64,000 nucleotides of DNA from Bolinopsis microptera (Eukaryota; Ctenophora; Tentaculata; Lobata; Bolinopsidae), in assembly GCF_026151205.1 (NCBI RefSeq), contig NC_087074.1:1798001-1862000 (forward strand), in the 5' to 3' direction. Of the stretch, positions 20,357-31,915 are shown one piece after another; positions within the stretch are counted from its first letter, which is position 1; every line of letters begins with the position of its first letter. The notes under the pieces are model-generated. The model was not told the DNA's origin. It did no database searches and saw only the letters and a program-made list of their open reading frames with translations. The translations under genes were made by a program, and so were the position numbers.

Positions 20357-20812
20357 TCAGGAATTATATTCTAAGGCTCTAAGAATTCCTGGCAGAAAAT
20401 GAATAGTAAAACATAACTGTTGCGAAAGGATAACTTTATTTAAGATATGCACACAAAAATAAACAACAATAAATCTACAGAAAATTCGCAATATGACCTC
20501 CGTTCTTCTCTACGACCAACTTACAGCTCCGTTTTACTGGTCGGCAAGCCGATCATGCAAAATGAATTGATACCGAGAATGAAATCGGTCGCTCGCTTTT
20601 TCCATGGCGTTATAAATATAGAGGTTTGTGAGCGGCATGAAATCAACGTAAGATTGAAGATGTAGATCGATGTATTTTGAGCGAGTTGAGAAAACTTCTG
20701 GAAACAAAGCGTGCTACGATTCGCGTAATGTGGGTGTTCCAGTTTTGAGCGTAATAAAAGATTAGTTGTTAGTGTATGGTCTCGTTAATTACTGATTCCG
20801 TTGTAATCTTAT

Positions 20813-21060
20813 CACTTCCCTTGCTCTAAGTCTAACCAGAGCCCTCTCGCTTGCAGTAGCGCGCGACCGCCGAAGGCGGCAAATATTCTACTTGTGAAAC
20901 AAGCGCGTCACGCAGTACGCGTATACACATGGCTATGACGGATGTTACTCGTCTAAATTTCTTCGAAGTAGTGCGCGCCGCTTTCTTCTCGAAATATTAT
21001 TATTGGCCCGATGGCAAGTGCTACGAAGTAGCGCGCGCCGGGCCATTAAAGGACCAGTTA
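20813..21060. repeat. Fragment related to the palindrome arms, with CGAAGTAG-GCGCGCCG modules
   Basis: 20815-20925 (CCCTCTCGCTTGCAGTAGCG and an AACAAGCGCG segment) matches the palindrome arm at 24123-24195. It is followed by two copies of a CGAAGTAGYGCGCGCCG module near 20967 and 21027. A related GCGCGCGCTACTACGAAGC block occurs at 34142 and 36584. Confidence 0.7.
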
Positions 21061-21071
21061 ACTGAAAAATT
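21049..21071 (+). repeat. Outer inverted terminus matching 25966-25988
   Basis: AAAGGACCAGTTAACTGAAA at 21049 is inverted at 25966-25988, outside the 2.9-kb palindrome. A second inverted pair (GACGTCATAAAGTCCCT at 21200 and its complement at 22925-22941) lies inside. Together they suggest that the palindrome is the core of a larger element of about 4.9 kb, or that its left flank has been expanded by an insertion. Confidence 0.45.
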
Positions 21072-22479
21072 TGTAGTCTCCAATTTGGCTAAGATTTAAA
21101 TCAGCTGTGACAAACTGGTAAAGAATCGTATCGCCGAAAGAACCAACTCTCTAGCGTACGTGTAACGCGTGTTATTGCAATAATAAGCTGTGGCCTCGTG
21201 ACGTCATAAAGTCCCTCAGTGCGCGCTTGCATAGCGTTTAATACATTGCAAATGTTTATCATCGTCAATAAAACACGTGTAACTCACTCAAATTTTAGAA
21301 TTATGACTATTACCCTAGTTCTCCAAAATCCTTATAGTTTTGGCTATCATCCTAACTAAAGGAATAGCTGATTGGATGTACAGTGCTCACGTCATGATTT
21401 AAAACAGTGATATTCATATAGGTTCTTGAACAGTGGCGGGTGAATGTACGGTTAGAATTAGAAAGTTTCTGCTATTACAACTTATGTCATATGTGATAAT
21501 TTTGGATTATTTTCATTGCTTAATTACACAAGCAGGGAGACTGTACCGATTATTTTTCCCCAGTCCATGAAACTCTAACGAATTTAGAAAGGATCCAGAT
21601 AAGTAGGAGTTTGTCCAATTCCGAGAGCAATTATATTTATAGCATAGCGAAATTTCTAACTTTAATCCGCATGTGTCAGCCAGTACAAGAGACAAGAAGT
21701 CTGGCTACTTTACGGCCGTTCCTCTGGGACCATTAATAGAAGTAGCTTCTATCAGAACAGTGCCGTGGGAACAGAATTCCCGCCAAATTACCCGGTCTAC
21801 CAAATAGTAATACTGATTGGAGTGTACGGTGTGAGGTGTGTTTTGAATTAGACTTACGGCTTACCTAGTTGTTATCCTAATTGCATTATCATCGGTACAT
21901 AACATAAATAAACTACTGGTAAGTTTTAATACCAAGTGCAAACGTGTTCAGTCAATCGACCCACTGAACAACTATAGAATTTCCAAGACCCTATTATTCT
22001 CTGGCCATATATTACGGCACGATCGATTGTTAGATGGCTAAACGACCAACGTTAATCTATACAATTCTAAAACTATGAGCTAGCACTTTAATCTAAAAAT
22101 ACACTTTTTATATTACTCCTGATTTTTACATTTCACGTAAAACATTGTCGCCACAGGTTGATCATGGACACTAACAGCTTAATTTGAGATAAATGACTTA
22201 TGAGTTTCTCTAAAGTTAACTCTAAAGTTGTGTAGTCCAGTCATTTATGGACATTTATGGAAATGAACCTGCAAATGTTCAAATACTCACGAAACTTTGC
22301 ACAAACCTTCCCGAAGTTATGAATAAACGATTTTCGTTTGGAGACATTTTTTTTACCGTGGAGAAAACCCAGGAGGGCCACGCCCATATTGACCCAATAA
22401 CATAACCGACCCCTTGCTTCTGAAGGTCGTAGAGACTTCAAAATAGGCTTAAAGGAAGCCGCATATGCATGTTTATTTA

Positions 22480-22860
22480 GGAGTTATTGAGCAACACATG
22501 GCCTAAAATCCTTACTTTTCGATAAATTCGCCAAAAATCATTTTGGGCGTGGTGCTGAGCCCATTTTCGATAGGATCGTGATAGAGTCTTTAGACAGAGT
22601 GCAAAAGAACCGTGATTAGCATATTAATATATGACTTACGAACAAACATATGCCTTAAAGTGCTTACTTTTTCAGTTATTGGCGAAAAACTGATTTTCGG
22701 TTCCAGAAATCATGCAAAACTATGGGTATCTGGTAAATTGGGCTATGAAGCCCTAAAGGTTTTAGAATGTGTGCAAATTGTGCAGAATGGCCATGTTTAT
22801 ATACAACTTATGAAGCAACATGTACCCTAAATTACTTACATTTCGAGTTATTCGGGGGAA
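22480..22860 (+). repeat. Diverged tandem repeat, three units of about 140-180 bp
   Basis: Three related segments start near 22495, 22637 and 22819 (ACATGNNCCTWAANTNCTTA, then a TTCGRNTTATTCG-like tract and a GATTTTCG-like tract). Short frames here are not conserved between the units. A similar segment lies inverted near 22250-22340. Confidence 0.55.
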
Positions 22861-23701
22861 AAGATTGTATTATGTCCATTTTCTACCTGTAAAATACAGT
22901 CTCACGAGCTCTTCTGCGCGCGCAAGGGACTTTATGACGTCATCGCCAAAATAATACAAACGCTATTTACACGCGTTAGAGAGCAGTTAGAGATTTAGGA
23001 ATTTCGACTCGTTGCTTAGTTTGGCACTATCCGTCGCGGAGTAGAATCCGCGGCGGAGCCACCGGACTCCGAGCGGACTCCGGCGGTGCTCCGCCAAAAT
23101 GTATTTACACTGGACTCGAGTACATTTTGGCGGACTCCGAGCGGAGCCGAGCGGACTCCGAGCGGACTTTAAAGTCCGCCGCGGACTCCGAGCGGCTCCG
23201 CGGCGGCTCGGCGGAGTGTCCGCCGCGGACTAAGCCACTAGGCGGACTCCGGTCCGCCGCGGACTCCGGCGGAGTGCTTGGCGGACTCCGCCGGACCTCT
23301 CCGCCAGACTTGAATCCGGCGGAGTCCGGCGGAGCTTGGCGGAGTCCGCCAGCTCGGCGGACTCCGCTCGAAGTCCGCCGGACTCCAACAGAGTCCACTG
23401 ACTTCCGACCTCCGACTTCCGACCCTCGGCTAAATTTGTCACGTGACATACAACATAGCATTTTGCAATATTGTGGTCAGATGAAAAGGTCGCTAGTGAT
23501 AAACCTTAACCATTACCAACACAATGTCAATAGTGTACAACTCTAGTCCTAACTTTGACCATATAATGTATAAACGTTGACCCTAACCCTCCACCAAACC
23601 GTCCGCAGCGAAATATCAATGTCATTGACTGGTCACGTGACCAAAACAATTTTTGTCATATTATCTCATATAGGGAAGCGTTTTTAGTTTTACCCTACAC
23701 G

Positions 23702-23783
23702 TTACTGGGCCGCGCTCAGCCTGTCATTCCGCCTAATCTCTATTCGTTTACCAACATTAATAAAGCCTGGGGTCCTCAGGTAA
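23702..23783 (+). mobile_element. TTACTGGG-family MITE, copy in the left palindrome arm
   Basis: The 82-bp element starts TTACTGGGCCGCGCTCAGCC and ends CTGGGGTCCTCAGGTAA. It is flanked by CCCTACACG on both sides. The matching place in the right palindrome arm (about 25255) has one uninterrupted CCCTACACG, which is the empty site. Confidence 0.85.
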
Positions 23784-24817
23784 CCCTACACGTTGCATGT
23801 GGCGTCATTCGGCCGGATCCCAGCAAGCAAAAATACGTCGACCATCACAGGATGACGCCAGCCAGCACTCTCTACGCTCTTCGAGCTCCGATCGTCCTGT
23901 GACGAAGTAAGGACGAAGCCTGAGGTCCTCAGGTAACATCGACCACCGATTGAAAATTCAAAGATTTTTTGACATAAAGGTCAAATGTAAAACTAAAATC
24001 TTGATGTTGATTGATTGACGACGTCAATTTTTGAGCACAGCGCGAGCGCATGCGGAAAAGGACCGCGTAGCTAGTCAAGATGTTGATAAATATTTGGCTT
24101 GTGGCGCGATGTGTTGCTCTAAGTATAGCCCTCTCGCTTGCAGTAGCGTGCGACCGCCGGAAATGACTTGTGGAACAAGCGCGCCCGCAGCGGCGCGAAA
24201 GCACCTGGTTAGCTAGATGAACGCGATGTGCCTTGCATTGTAGGATGAAATCCTACTAGCTGACGCCACTCGCAGCTGTGATGTTCGCTGTACGTCAGCG
24301 ATCGAAATTTATACGCGTATCACCCGTTAAGATGTGCCACCCGACGCGCCACGCAATTTTTCTCGTTGCTCGTCGCACGTCGACGAACAACGAAGCTCGT
24401 TGCGACGCGCAATGAACTGCCAGGCTAGGACATCGTCCTGGTCCAACAAATTTTGGCGAGCGCGAGCGATTTTCTCCAAAAATTTAATGAGGGCGCCGAC
24501 TTCCACTCTGGCTAGGTTTCTTCTTATAGGGGGTGCACGATAAAAATAAAGTTGCTTGGATTTAAAAAAATTTTGTACCACTGTTTTCTAGAGACTGTGA
24601 GAATTTTCACAATACCAAATTTGTTATACCTTTTTGGAGAAAAATTGTGTGGCACATCTTAACGGGTGATACGCGTATAAATTTCGATCGCTGACGTACA
24701 GCGAGCAGCACAGCTGCGAGTGGCGTCAGCTAGTAGGATTTCATCCTACAAGGCACATCGCGTTTACCTAGCTAACCAGGTCATTTCCGCCTCCGGCGGT
24801 CGCGCGCTACTGCAAGC

Positions 24818-24891
24818 TTACCTGAGGACCCCAGGCTTTAATGTTGTTAATAGAGATTAGGCGGAATGACAGGCTGAGCGCGGCCCAGTAA
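24818..24891 (-). mobile_element. TTACTGGG-family MITE, copy in the right palindrome arm
   Basis: Same family in opposite orientation, flanked by CTGCAAGC on both sides. The left arm carries the empty site (CTCGCTTGCAGTAGCG at about 24133). Confidence 0.85.
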
Positions 24892-26413
24892 CTGCAAGCG
24901 AGAGGGCTATAGTTAGACTTAGAGCAACACATCGCGCCACAAGCCAAATATTTATCAACATCTTGACTAGCTACGCGGTCCTTTTCCGCATGCGCTCGCG
25001 CTGTGCTCAAAAATTGACGTCGCGTCGTCAATCAATTAACATCAAGATTTTAGTTTTACATTTGACCTTTATGTCAAAAAATCTCTGAATTTTCAATCGG
25101 TGGTCGATGTTACCTGAGGACCTCAGGCTTCGTCCTTACTTCGTCACAGGACGATCGGAGCTCGAAGAGCGTAGAGAGTGCTGGCTGGCGTCGTCCTGTG
25201 ATGGTCGACGTATTTTTGCTTGCTGGGATCCGGCCGAATGACGCCACATGCAACGTGTAGGGTAAAACTAAAAACGCTTCCCTATAAGAGATAATATGAC
25301 AAAAATTGTTTTGGTCACGTGACCAGTCAATGACATTGATATTTCGCTGCTGGCGGTTTGGTGGAGCCGGAGGGTTAGGGTCAACGTTTATACATTATAG
25401 GGTCAAAGTTAGGACTAGAGTTGTACACTATTGACATTGTGAGGGTAATGGTTAAGGTTTATCACTAGCGACCTTTTCATCTGACCACAATATCGCAAAA
25501 TGCTATTGGCTATGTTGTATGTCACGTGACAAATTTAGCCGAGGGTCGGAAGTCGGAGGTCGGAAGTCAGTGGACTCTGTTGGAGTCCGGCGGACTCCGA
25601 GCGGAGTCCAAGCTCCGCCGGACTCCGCCGGATTCAAGTCTGGCGGAGAGGTCCGGCGGAGTCCGCCAAGCACTCCGCCGGAGTCCGCGGTGGACCGGAG
25701 TCCGCCTAGTGGCTTAGTCCGCGGCGGACACTCCGCCGAGCCGCCGCCGAGCCGCTCGGAGTCCGCGGCGGACTTTAAAGTCCGCTCGGCTCCGCTCGGA
25801 GTCCGCCAAAATTAAATGTACTCGAGTCCAGTGTAAATACATTTTGGCGGAGCACCGCCGGAGTCCGCTCGGAGTCCGCTGGCTCCGCCGCGGACTCTAC
25901 TCCGCGACGGATAGTGCCCTTAGTTTGCTATTTGTCACAATCTGTCAAAATATGAGGATAACTTTTTTTTCAGTTAACTGGTCCTTTAAGAATGGTCAAC
26001 ACATGGCTATGTGAATCACTTCCCCATTATTGTCATCTTTTCACTACGCCATGTGGTCACAAAGAATTAAAGTGTTTCCACTTACATTCCATAAAACGCA
26101 GATAAATTTGTTATTTTAATTTTTATGTGCAGTATAATTATATGTAATGTGTTCACCAAGTTATATTAGCTGGTTTCGACTTTGAGTTTTTAAAATATTA
26201 TTTAATGAATTATCTCCTTTTCTTTAACAGTATAGTCCATATCTGGTTCCAAAAGGGTGGGCAGCATTGTGGAATCCCAAATCACATTGCACTCAGATTA
26301 CTATTTTAGTACTCGATAGTAGACTGAATTGAATAATATGATCTTTCATTTTTCTAGAACCTTCCATAGGACATAAATCCTGTATTTGTTTTGTTAAACT
26401 ATCAATTTTATCA

Positions 26414-26681
26414 AACAACTAATATTATGAAGGAGCAACTTATATCTTAGCGATGAAAGGCCAGTCTAGATGGAACCTTTAACTCTTTAAATCGTGTTAT
26501 TAGGTCATCTTCTTACCGATAATAGTAAAAGCTCTTTTACCAACGATCGACATGAAGATATTGGTTGCTGATGTCAAAGAACGGAAAAATATAATATTTA
26601 AGTGTTATCATTAGACTAATCCAAAAAACATACTCACAGAGTCGCTAAGATATTAGTTGCTCCTTCATAATATTAGTTGTT
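26414..26681. mobile_element. 268-bp MITE with 40-bp terminal inverted repeats
   Basis: The left end AACAACTAATATTATGAAGG (continuing AGCAACTTATATCTTAGCGA) is inverted at 26642-26681 with one mismatch. The interior is AT-rich and non-coding. A diverged end of the same family, ATATTAGTTTCTCCTTTATA, is at 26907. No unambiguous target duplication is seen. Confidence 0.82.
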
Positions 26682-26689
26682 AGTGAAGA

Positions 26690-28636
26690 CTAAGCAGGAG
26701 TTGGAACTTGAACCTGTCGAATATTAAATATCTGATGTATAGTACTAGACTACTTATATGGCTGGTACCACTGCAGAGTTTCGGAGTCGAACTTTAATTA
26801 GTTTTGTATGTTGTGTGTTTTCTTTTCTTCCCAACTATTTTCATTTCATTTTCACTCTAGTTAATGAAGACTGTCACTCTTAAAAGAGTGACTGGTAACT
26901 GAAAGATATTAGTTTCTCCTTTATAATATTAGTTGTAACTGAAAGGCTCTCAGTTACCAGTGACTGGACGTAACTGAAAGATTTTCTGCCGTTAAATAGC
27001 GGGTAGCAGGAATGTGGAAATAATTGCCTACATGATTAAAGACCCTTAAACTTATCATTTAAGTAAACTTAAAACAAAAACCTAAAATTCGTGACGCATG
27101 TCATAGGTCTACTTCTATCCTAATTACGGAATAAACTAAAACGTGCAATTAGTTTCTAACACACTGTGTTCCATGAGATAATGACTACTGATACGTGGCT
27201 GTTACTTCATACTTTAAAGTGACCACTGTCCCAACTCATCATCAGTACAGCTAGTTTCTAATTATTTTTTAATTGTTGCAATTAATCATTAATCCGATAA
27301 TAGCGTGCAAAAATGTTACCGTGCTAATTTTTGTCATCTTTATGACATAATCAGTTACCATTTAATTGGACTAACGAGTAATGGAACCTTATTTAATATT
27401 TATAGCCACAATGAATCTGGCTTATTTAAACCAATCCTTCTTTAAAACGCGCTCCAGTACTTTACAATAGCTATCTCTCATCCCATAAACCGCCTTATAA
27501 ATATACGGGGAATACTGAACGGTTCAGTCGCAGTGAATGTTTGTTCAGTGAACCAACAAACATTTACTGCGCCTATATTAGAGTAATAGGAGACTTACTG
27601 GGCGGCGCTCAGCCTATCATTCCGCCGACTCTCTATTCATTATAGCCTGGGGTCCCTAGGTAATTAGGGGACAGTTTACGTAATACATAAGCCAAGTTTT
27701 GACCGCCTCCATTCTTTAGTCTTTACATATAGCTCTTGTGTATGCACTTTATCTTAGTCGAATGAGAAAACTAACAAACGTGTAAAAGTAAAATGAATGT
27801 GTATATAAAATGAGCGTATCTATTATAAAAATTTGACCGCATGAAAACCCAGCATAATGTCAGAGTCTATGGCGACCAACATGAGAATTAAGCAGAAAAT
27901 AGTCAAACAAAAACTGCAGTTTAAACGATGGTGCGTTAACATAGTCTCTAACTCATCGTTCATAGATGTTTCAAATCTCATTTGTTTTACAGATTCAGCT
28001 AATTGAAGGCTCTGAAATTTCTACTCGTTTGCTTATTAAGTACTCGAATCGATTCTTATGGCGATTGATTTTTAATATTTGAAAGAAAAGAAACCTGATT
28101 TTTAGATACTAGTTCAAGTTGAACTACAGATCAGTGCAACAAGTTACCAGCTTTTTTTATCCGTATCTAAAACGTATCTAATACTAATAGCCTTAACAGT
28201 ATTTAGCCTAGTGTGTCTTGAAAAAGTCCGCGACCACCTGTCCAGCTCCACAGAACATTGTGTATAAAATATTTTTGGTTGGTTTTTCAGGTAGCTTAGT
28301 TTTTGAAAATTCTGAACAAGTTGATCTAAAAATGTACGTTGTAAAATTTTCAGATAACTAATTACAGCTAATTTGATTGATGTTAGTCACAAAAATGGAC
28401 CTTAAAACTACTGTGTGGCAAATTTATCCTACAACATCAAAGGAAGCGTAATTGAATTCATTATTCAATCTTCCCTGGAAGTTGTATCATCATCAATTTA
28501 CTTCTGATAATGACCTAATGTCCCGTACTGAGTACTTATTTACTAAGGAAGCAAAATAGCAAATATGAAATAGCAATTCATGTAATTTGATCAAATTACT
28601 GGGAGTTTGGCAGCAGTTGACTAGTATAGATTACAC
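26690..28636. other. AT-rich intergenic DNA without a recognisable gene
   Basis: No frame with coding character. Contents are short inverted repeats at 26883-26960 (ACTGGTAACTGAAAG and its complement), a hairpin at 27533-27572 (AATGTTTGTTCAGTG with AACAAACATT) and one MITE copy annotated separately at 27595. Confidence 0.6.
27595..27663 (+). mobile_element. TTACTGGG-family MITE, third copy
   Basis: TTACTGGGCGGCGCTCAGCC at the left and TAGCCTGGGGTCCCTAGGTA at the right end match the palindrome-arm copies. TAGGAGAC to the left and TAGGGGAC to the right are a decayed target duplication. Confidence 0.8.
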
Positions 28637-28839
28637 TCAGTAGTCCGTATCAAAACCAATTATGTCATCCACTTTGAAATTGTTGTTGATAATAGTAAAT
28701 ATCTGCGAGTGCGTGTATGTGGTACGGCCAATAGTAATGGATCTGAGAATATTCCCGTAGAAACATCTTCCGCCCGGAATTTGAGACCTGGACCGACTCA
28801 AGGGATCCATTAGAAACAAATTTGGCTTGGTAGACTTTC

Positions 28840-29850
28840 TGAATATGGGGCAGTTTTGAGCAATTGACCACTCCCTTTTCGTGAACACTAAACCCACATA
28901 TCTCCACTTCTGATCGGAGAAAGGAGATCAACTTGGGTATGACAATAGCGAGAATCATCACATTTAGGGGGGTAGAACATGGTTTCAAAGTCCTCACATT
29001 TAAGGATGATGAGTTATATGACCACACCCTTTTGCGGTCTCGCGAGTAACAATTATCACACTTATTTCAGGATATCTCAGCTTCTGATTGGAGTTAGGCA
29101 CTCATCTTGGGCATAAAAATGGTCAGAATCATCGCATTGACTGGGGCAGAGTATAGTTTTAAAGTCTACAGATTTCAGATTGTTGAGTTATTAGGTCAAA
29201 ACGTAATTTTACGCTATCACGCTCTCACGAGGCGCAATTAATGTACTTATCACAAGATATATCAGCTTCTGATGGGCGCTAAGCGCTCATCTTAGGCATA
29301 AACATAGTAAAAATCATCACATTAAGTGCAGTAAAGCATGGTTTTAAAGTCTACAGACTTCAGATTGTTGAGTTATTAGGTCAAAACGTAATTTTCCTCT
29401 TCGCGAGTTCCAATTAATGTACTTATCACATTTCACAAGATATCTCAGTTTCTGGTGGGAGTTAAGCGCTCATGTTAGGAATAAAAATGGCCAGAATCAT
29501 CACATTGAGTGGGGTAAAGCAAGGTTTCAAAGTTTATAGACTTCAGGTTGTTGAGTTATTGGGTCAAAACCTCATTTTACACTCTCGTGAGTCGCAATTA
29601 ATATACTTATCACAATACAAGATATCTCAGCTTCTGATGGGAGCTAAGTGCTCATCTTGGGCATAAAAATAGTCAAAATCACGACATTGAGTGGGGTAGA
29701 GGATGGTTTTAAAGTCTACAGACTTCCAGGTTGCTAAGTTATTAGGTCAGACCTCATTTTTTACGCTCTTGCGAGAAGCGCCTGATGCACTTAGTACAAT
29801 CATCTGATGGAGCTAAGCGCTCATTTTAGGCATAAAAATGCCCTTGAAAA
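28840..29850 (+). repeat. Satellite-like array, about 185-bp period, five diverged units
   Basis: Units begin near 28885, 29053, 29232, 29420 and 29600. Each contains ATCTCAGCTTCTGATGGGAG, GCTCATCTTGGGCATAAA, AATCATCACATTGAGTGGGG, TCTACAGACTTCAGATTGTT and GAGTTATTAGGTCAAAAC in that order. Divergence of roughly 10-25 percent suggests an old array. Frames found here (28637-29027, 29472-29666) are by-products of the repeat. Confidence 0.85.
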
Positions 29851-30091
29851 CTGGAAAAACGACTGTAAACGAGACATTTTCACGAAAGGCCTTACTAGTG
29901 GGGCAAAGAGAACCCAAATAAACGGGCTCTCTAAGCCCACAACTAGATGCGAGAAATTTGGACTAGCAAAATGTAACAAGAAACATTTGATGAAAGTGTG
30001 TGACGTGTGCATCTTGTTTACAGGAATTGGGCAAATAAACGAATCGTATTTGTATGCCTACTATGATATCTTAGCAGCATGTTTATTTTAA

Positions 30092-30784
30092 TCGCATTGT
30101 TATCCAACTATGAGTTTACATTGATTATGGTATATTATATATTATTACAGCATAACATTAACATTCCTTTATCACGACTTAACTTTACGTACATTAAGTA
30201 CTATTACCGTTTACAATATACATAACATTAGTTACTCTTATTTTACTCAATACTTTCATTTCGTGTTCTACTTTTTTTCATGTTATATTTCCTTGACCTC
30301 TGTGCTCTAATGTGGAAAGAGAGAGAAGGGCAACGATCCAGTGTATCTATAATTGAATCAGTTACACTATTACACCATTTTGTTACCATTACTCAAAAAA
30401 TTCGAATGTTGGATGGATTGGATAATCAAATTAGAATAATGACTGGGCTCCCTGAACCAGCCCTGACTGGAATCTAATTAGGGCAAATTCCAAGCAATTT
30501 TAGGAGAAATCCCATCCTGTAACTGATGCCTCACGTAATTGTAATAAAATTAATTCGCTGCACTCCTACTAACCATGGGGGATCTTAATTAATGGGAAAA
30601 TGGTTTTATTACAGATGGTATTACAAAAATTACATGATCATGCATCGGCCAAGAAGTAAATATCAGCGATATAAATTTTGGAACCGAGAACCGTTTAAAA
30701 GTTGTAGGACAAATTCAAGACACACTAGGCTACTCTATACTATGGCTAGTCCATATACTGTTAAATCAGGTTCCATTTCAGAAT
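30092..30784. other. Upstream region of the first GT31 gene
   Basis: No recognisable coding sequence. A pyrimidine-poor tract ends in CCATTTCAG just before the GT31 start codon, so part of this region is probably a 5' UTR intron. A small frame at 30280-30477 has no known relative. Confidence 0.45.
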
Positions 30785-31915
30785 ATGAGGATTCATAAGG
30801 CAGGGATTTTCACGATAGTTTTGACTGGTGCCCTCATTTTGTACCTCTATCAAAGCTATTTCTTAATCCCCTCCGCTCAAGAGCAGTTTGGAACTCACCT
30901 ACTGGAATTAAATCTTCAAACTGCCATTAATGGTGAGAATGAGCATAAGATGACAATAAGAGCAGAAATGCAAGCCAGCAATAACTTTGCGGGGAAAGAT
31001 ACGGCTCTGAAAAGAGCAGAAATGCAAGCCAGCAATAACTTTGCAGGTAAAGATACGGCTCTGAAAAAACACTTCATGGTAATCGTGATACCTTCAATGC
31101 CTAAATCAAAAGTTTATCGTCATTATTTGAGGACTAAATGGCTTAATATGTCATCTTGGGGAAGCCACGAATTTGAGGGAGTTGATAACAAATATTTGGA
31201 CTTTAAACTGATGTTTGTTATTGGAAAGGAGAAGAATGGTACCTATTCAGATGATTTCATAAAGGAAATGTCAATATACGATGACATACATCTTATTGAC
31301 TTGGTAGAAAGTAAACAAATTCTGAGGGACAAAGTTTTATGGGGCATGAAGAAAAGCATCGAGCTGTTCGACTACAAGTATTTTATAAAAATCGACCATG
31401 ATACACTTGTTGATCTTCCAAATCTTGCCAAAGGAATCCAAACCCTGCCTGAGGAAAACGTCTACACTGGAGCATGTAAATCAAAAGTAAAACGTGGAGA
31501 ATTTCGAGGATCCTCGTTCAGGTACTGTGTGGGTAATGCGTATATCCTGACACGTGATCTCGTTCAAAAAATAGCATCACTAACCGAGGAGGAGACAAAC
31601 AACTCATTAATCCCTGAAGACGGGTACACTGGGTGGCTAGTTGCTGAGGTTAAACGAAAGTTCAACATCTCTAACACCCTCCCTCAAGTTACCAATGAGA
31701 TCGTAAAAAGATTCAACTACAAAGTTAAAGATGGAATTTATTGTTTCAACGACTGGTTCTATCACTGGCTAAAAGGAATTTACCGTATGGAACGAACATT
31801 TGAGTGTAGAATAAAGGCTAATTTAACTCTTTGTCCTTCGTTGAATTATTATTACGAAAACGTAAATTCCACGAGCTGTAAATGTGGTACTATCAAACTG
31901 AAGAAAGAAAACTGA
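30785..31915 (+). CDS. GT31 beta-1,3-galactosyltransferase-like protein, paralogue 1
   Basis: The coding region is one exon of 376 codons, with a splice acceptor (TTTCAG) four bases before the ATG. It is a type II Golgi-style protein: short basic tail, membrane anchor at residues 8-28 (IFTIVLTGALILYLY), a stem, then the GT31 domain: HFMVIVIPSMP, LRTKWLNMSSWGSHEF, LMFVIGKEKNGTYSDD, the metal-binding KIDHDTLVDLP (DxD at 204-206), RYCVGNAYILTRDLV and PEDGYTGWLV (acceptor/catalytic acid region). The C-terminus is Cys-rich (CPSLNYYY, TSCKCG). It probably transfers a galactose or related sugar to glycans in the secretory pathway; the acceptor is unknown. Unique to this copy, residues 59-76 are duplicated as 77-94 in the stem (RAEMQASNNFAGKDTALK). 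First of four tandem paralogues in the same orientation. Confidence 0.92.
   Translation: MRIHKAGIFTIVLTGALILYLYQSYFLIPSAQEQFGTHLLELNLQTAINGENEHKMTIRAEMQASNNFAGKDTALKRAEMQASNNFAGKDTALKKHFMVIVIPSMPKSKVYRHYLRTKWLNMSSWGSHEFEGVDNKYLDFKLMFVIGKEKNGTYSDDFIKEMSIYDDIHLIDLVESKQILRDKVLWGMKKSIELFDYKYFIKIDHDTLVDLPNLAKGIQTLPEENVYTGACKSKVKRGEFRGSSFRYCVGNAYILTRDLVQKIASLTEEETNNSLIPEDGYTGWLVAEVKRKFNISNTLPQVTNEIVKRFNYKVKDGIYCFNDWFYHWLKGIYRMERTFECRIKANLTLCPSLNYYYENVNSTSCKCGTIKLKKEN

Larger units (their letters stand above)
23023..25918. mobile_element. 2.9-kb palindromic (foldback-type) element
   Basis: The left arm (23023-24340) and right arm (24649-25918) are inverted copies of each other around a 308-bp spacer (24341-24648). 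Markers: GGCACTATCCGTCGCGG at 23023 is inverted at 25918, and GTTAAGATGTGCCAC at 24340 is inverted at 24649. The outer 350 bp of each arm is a GC-rich maze of GGCGGACTCCG/CGGAGTCCGCC subrepeats; the inner part is a unique mixed sequence. Arms are the same over most of their length except for small indels and two separate MITE insertions. Several frames in the arms are products of the repeat and are not proteins. This architecture fits foldback-type elements. The spacer has no recognisable transposase. Confidence 0.9.

Noticed and set aside
23105-23546. Overlapping frames on both strands rich in Ser, Arg and Pro, repeated at 25519-25815
   Set aside because: They are translations of the palindrome's GC-rich GGCGGACTCCG subrepeats, open in several frames on both strands.
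28637-29027. Two overlapping minus-strand frames of 86 and 120 codons
   Set aside because: They lie in a diverged tandem array and are not preserved between units.
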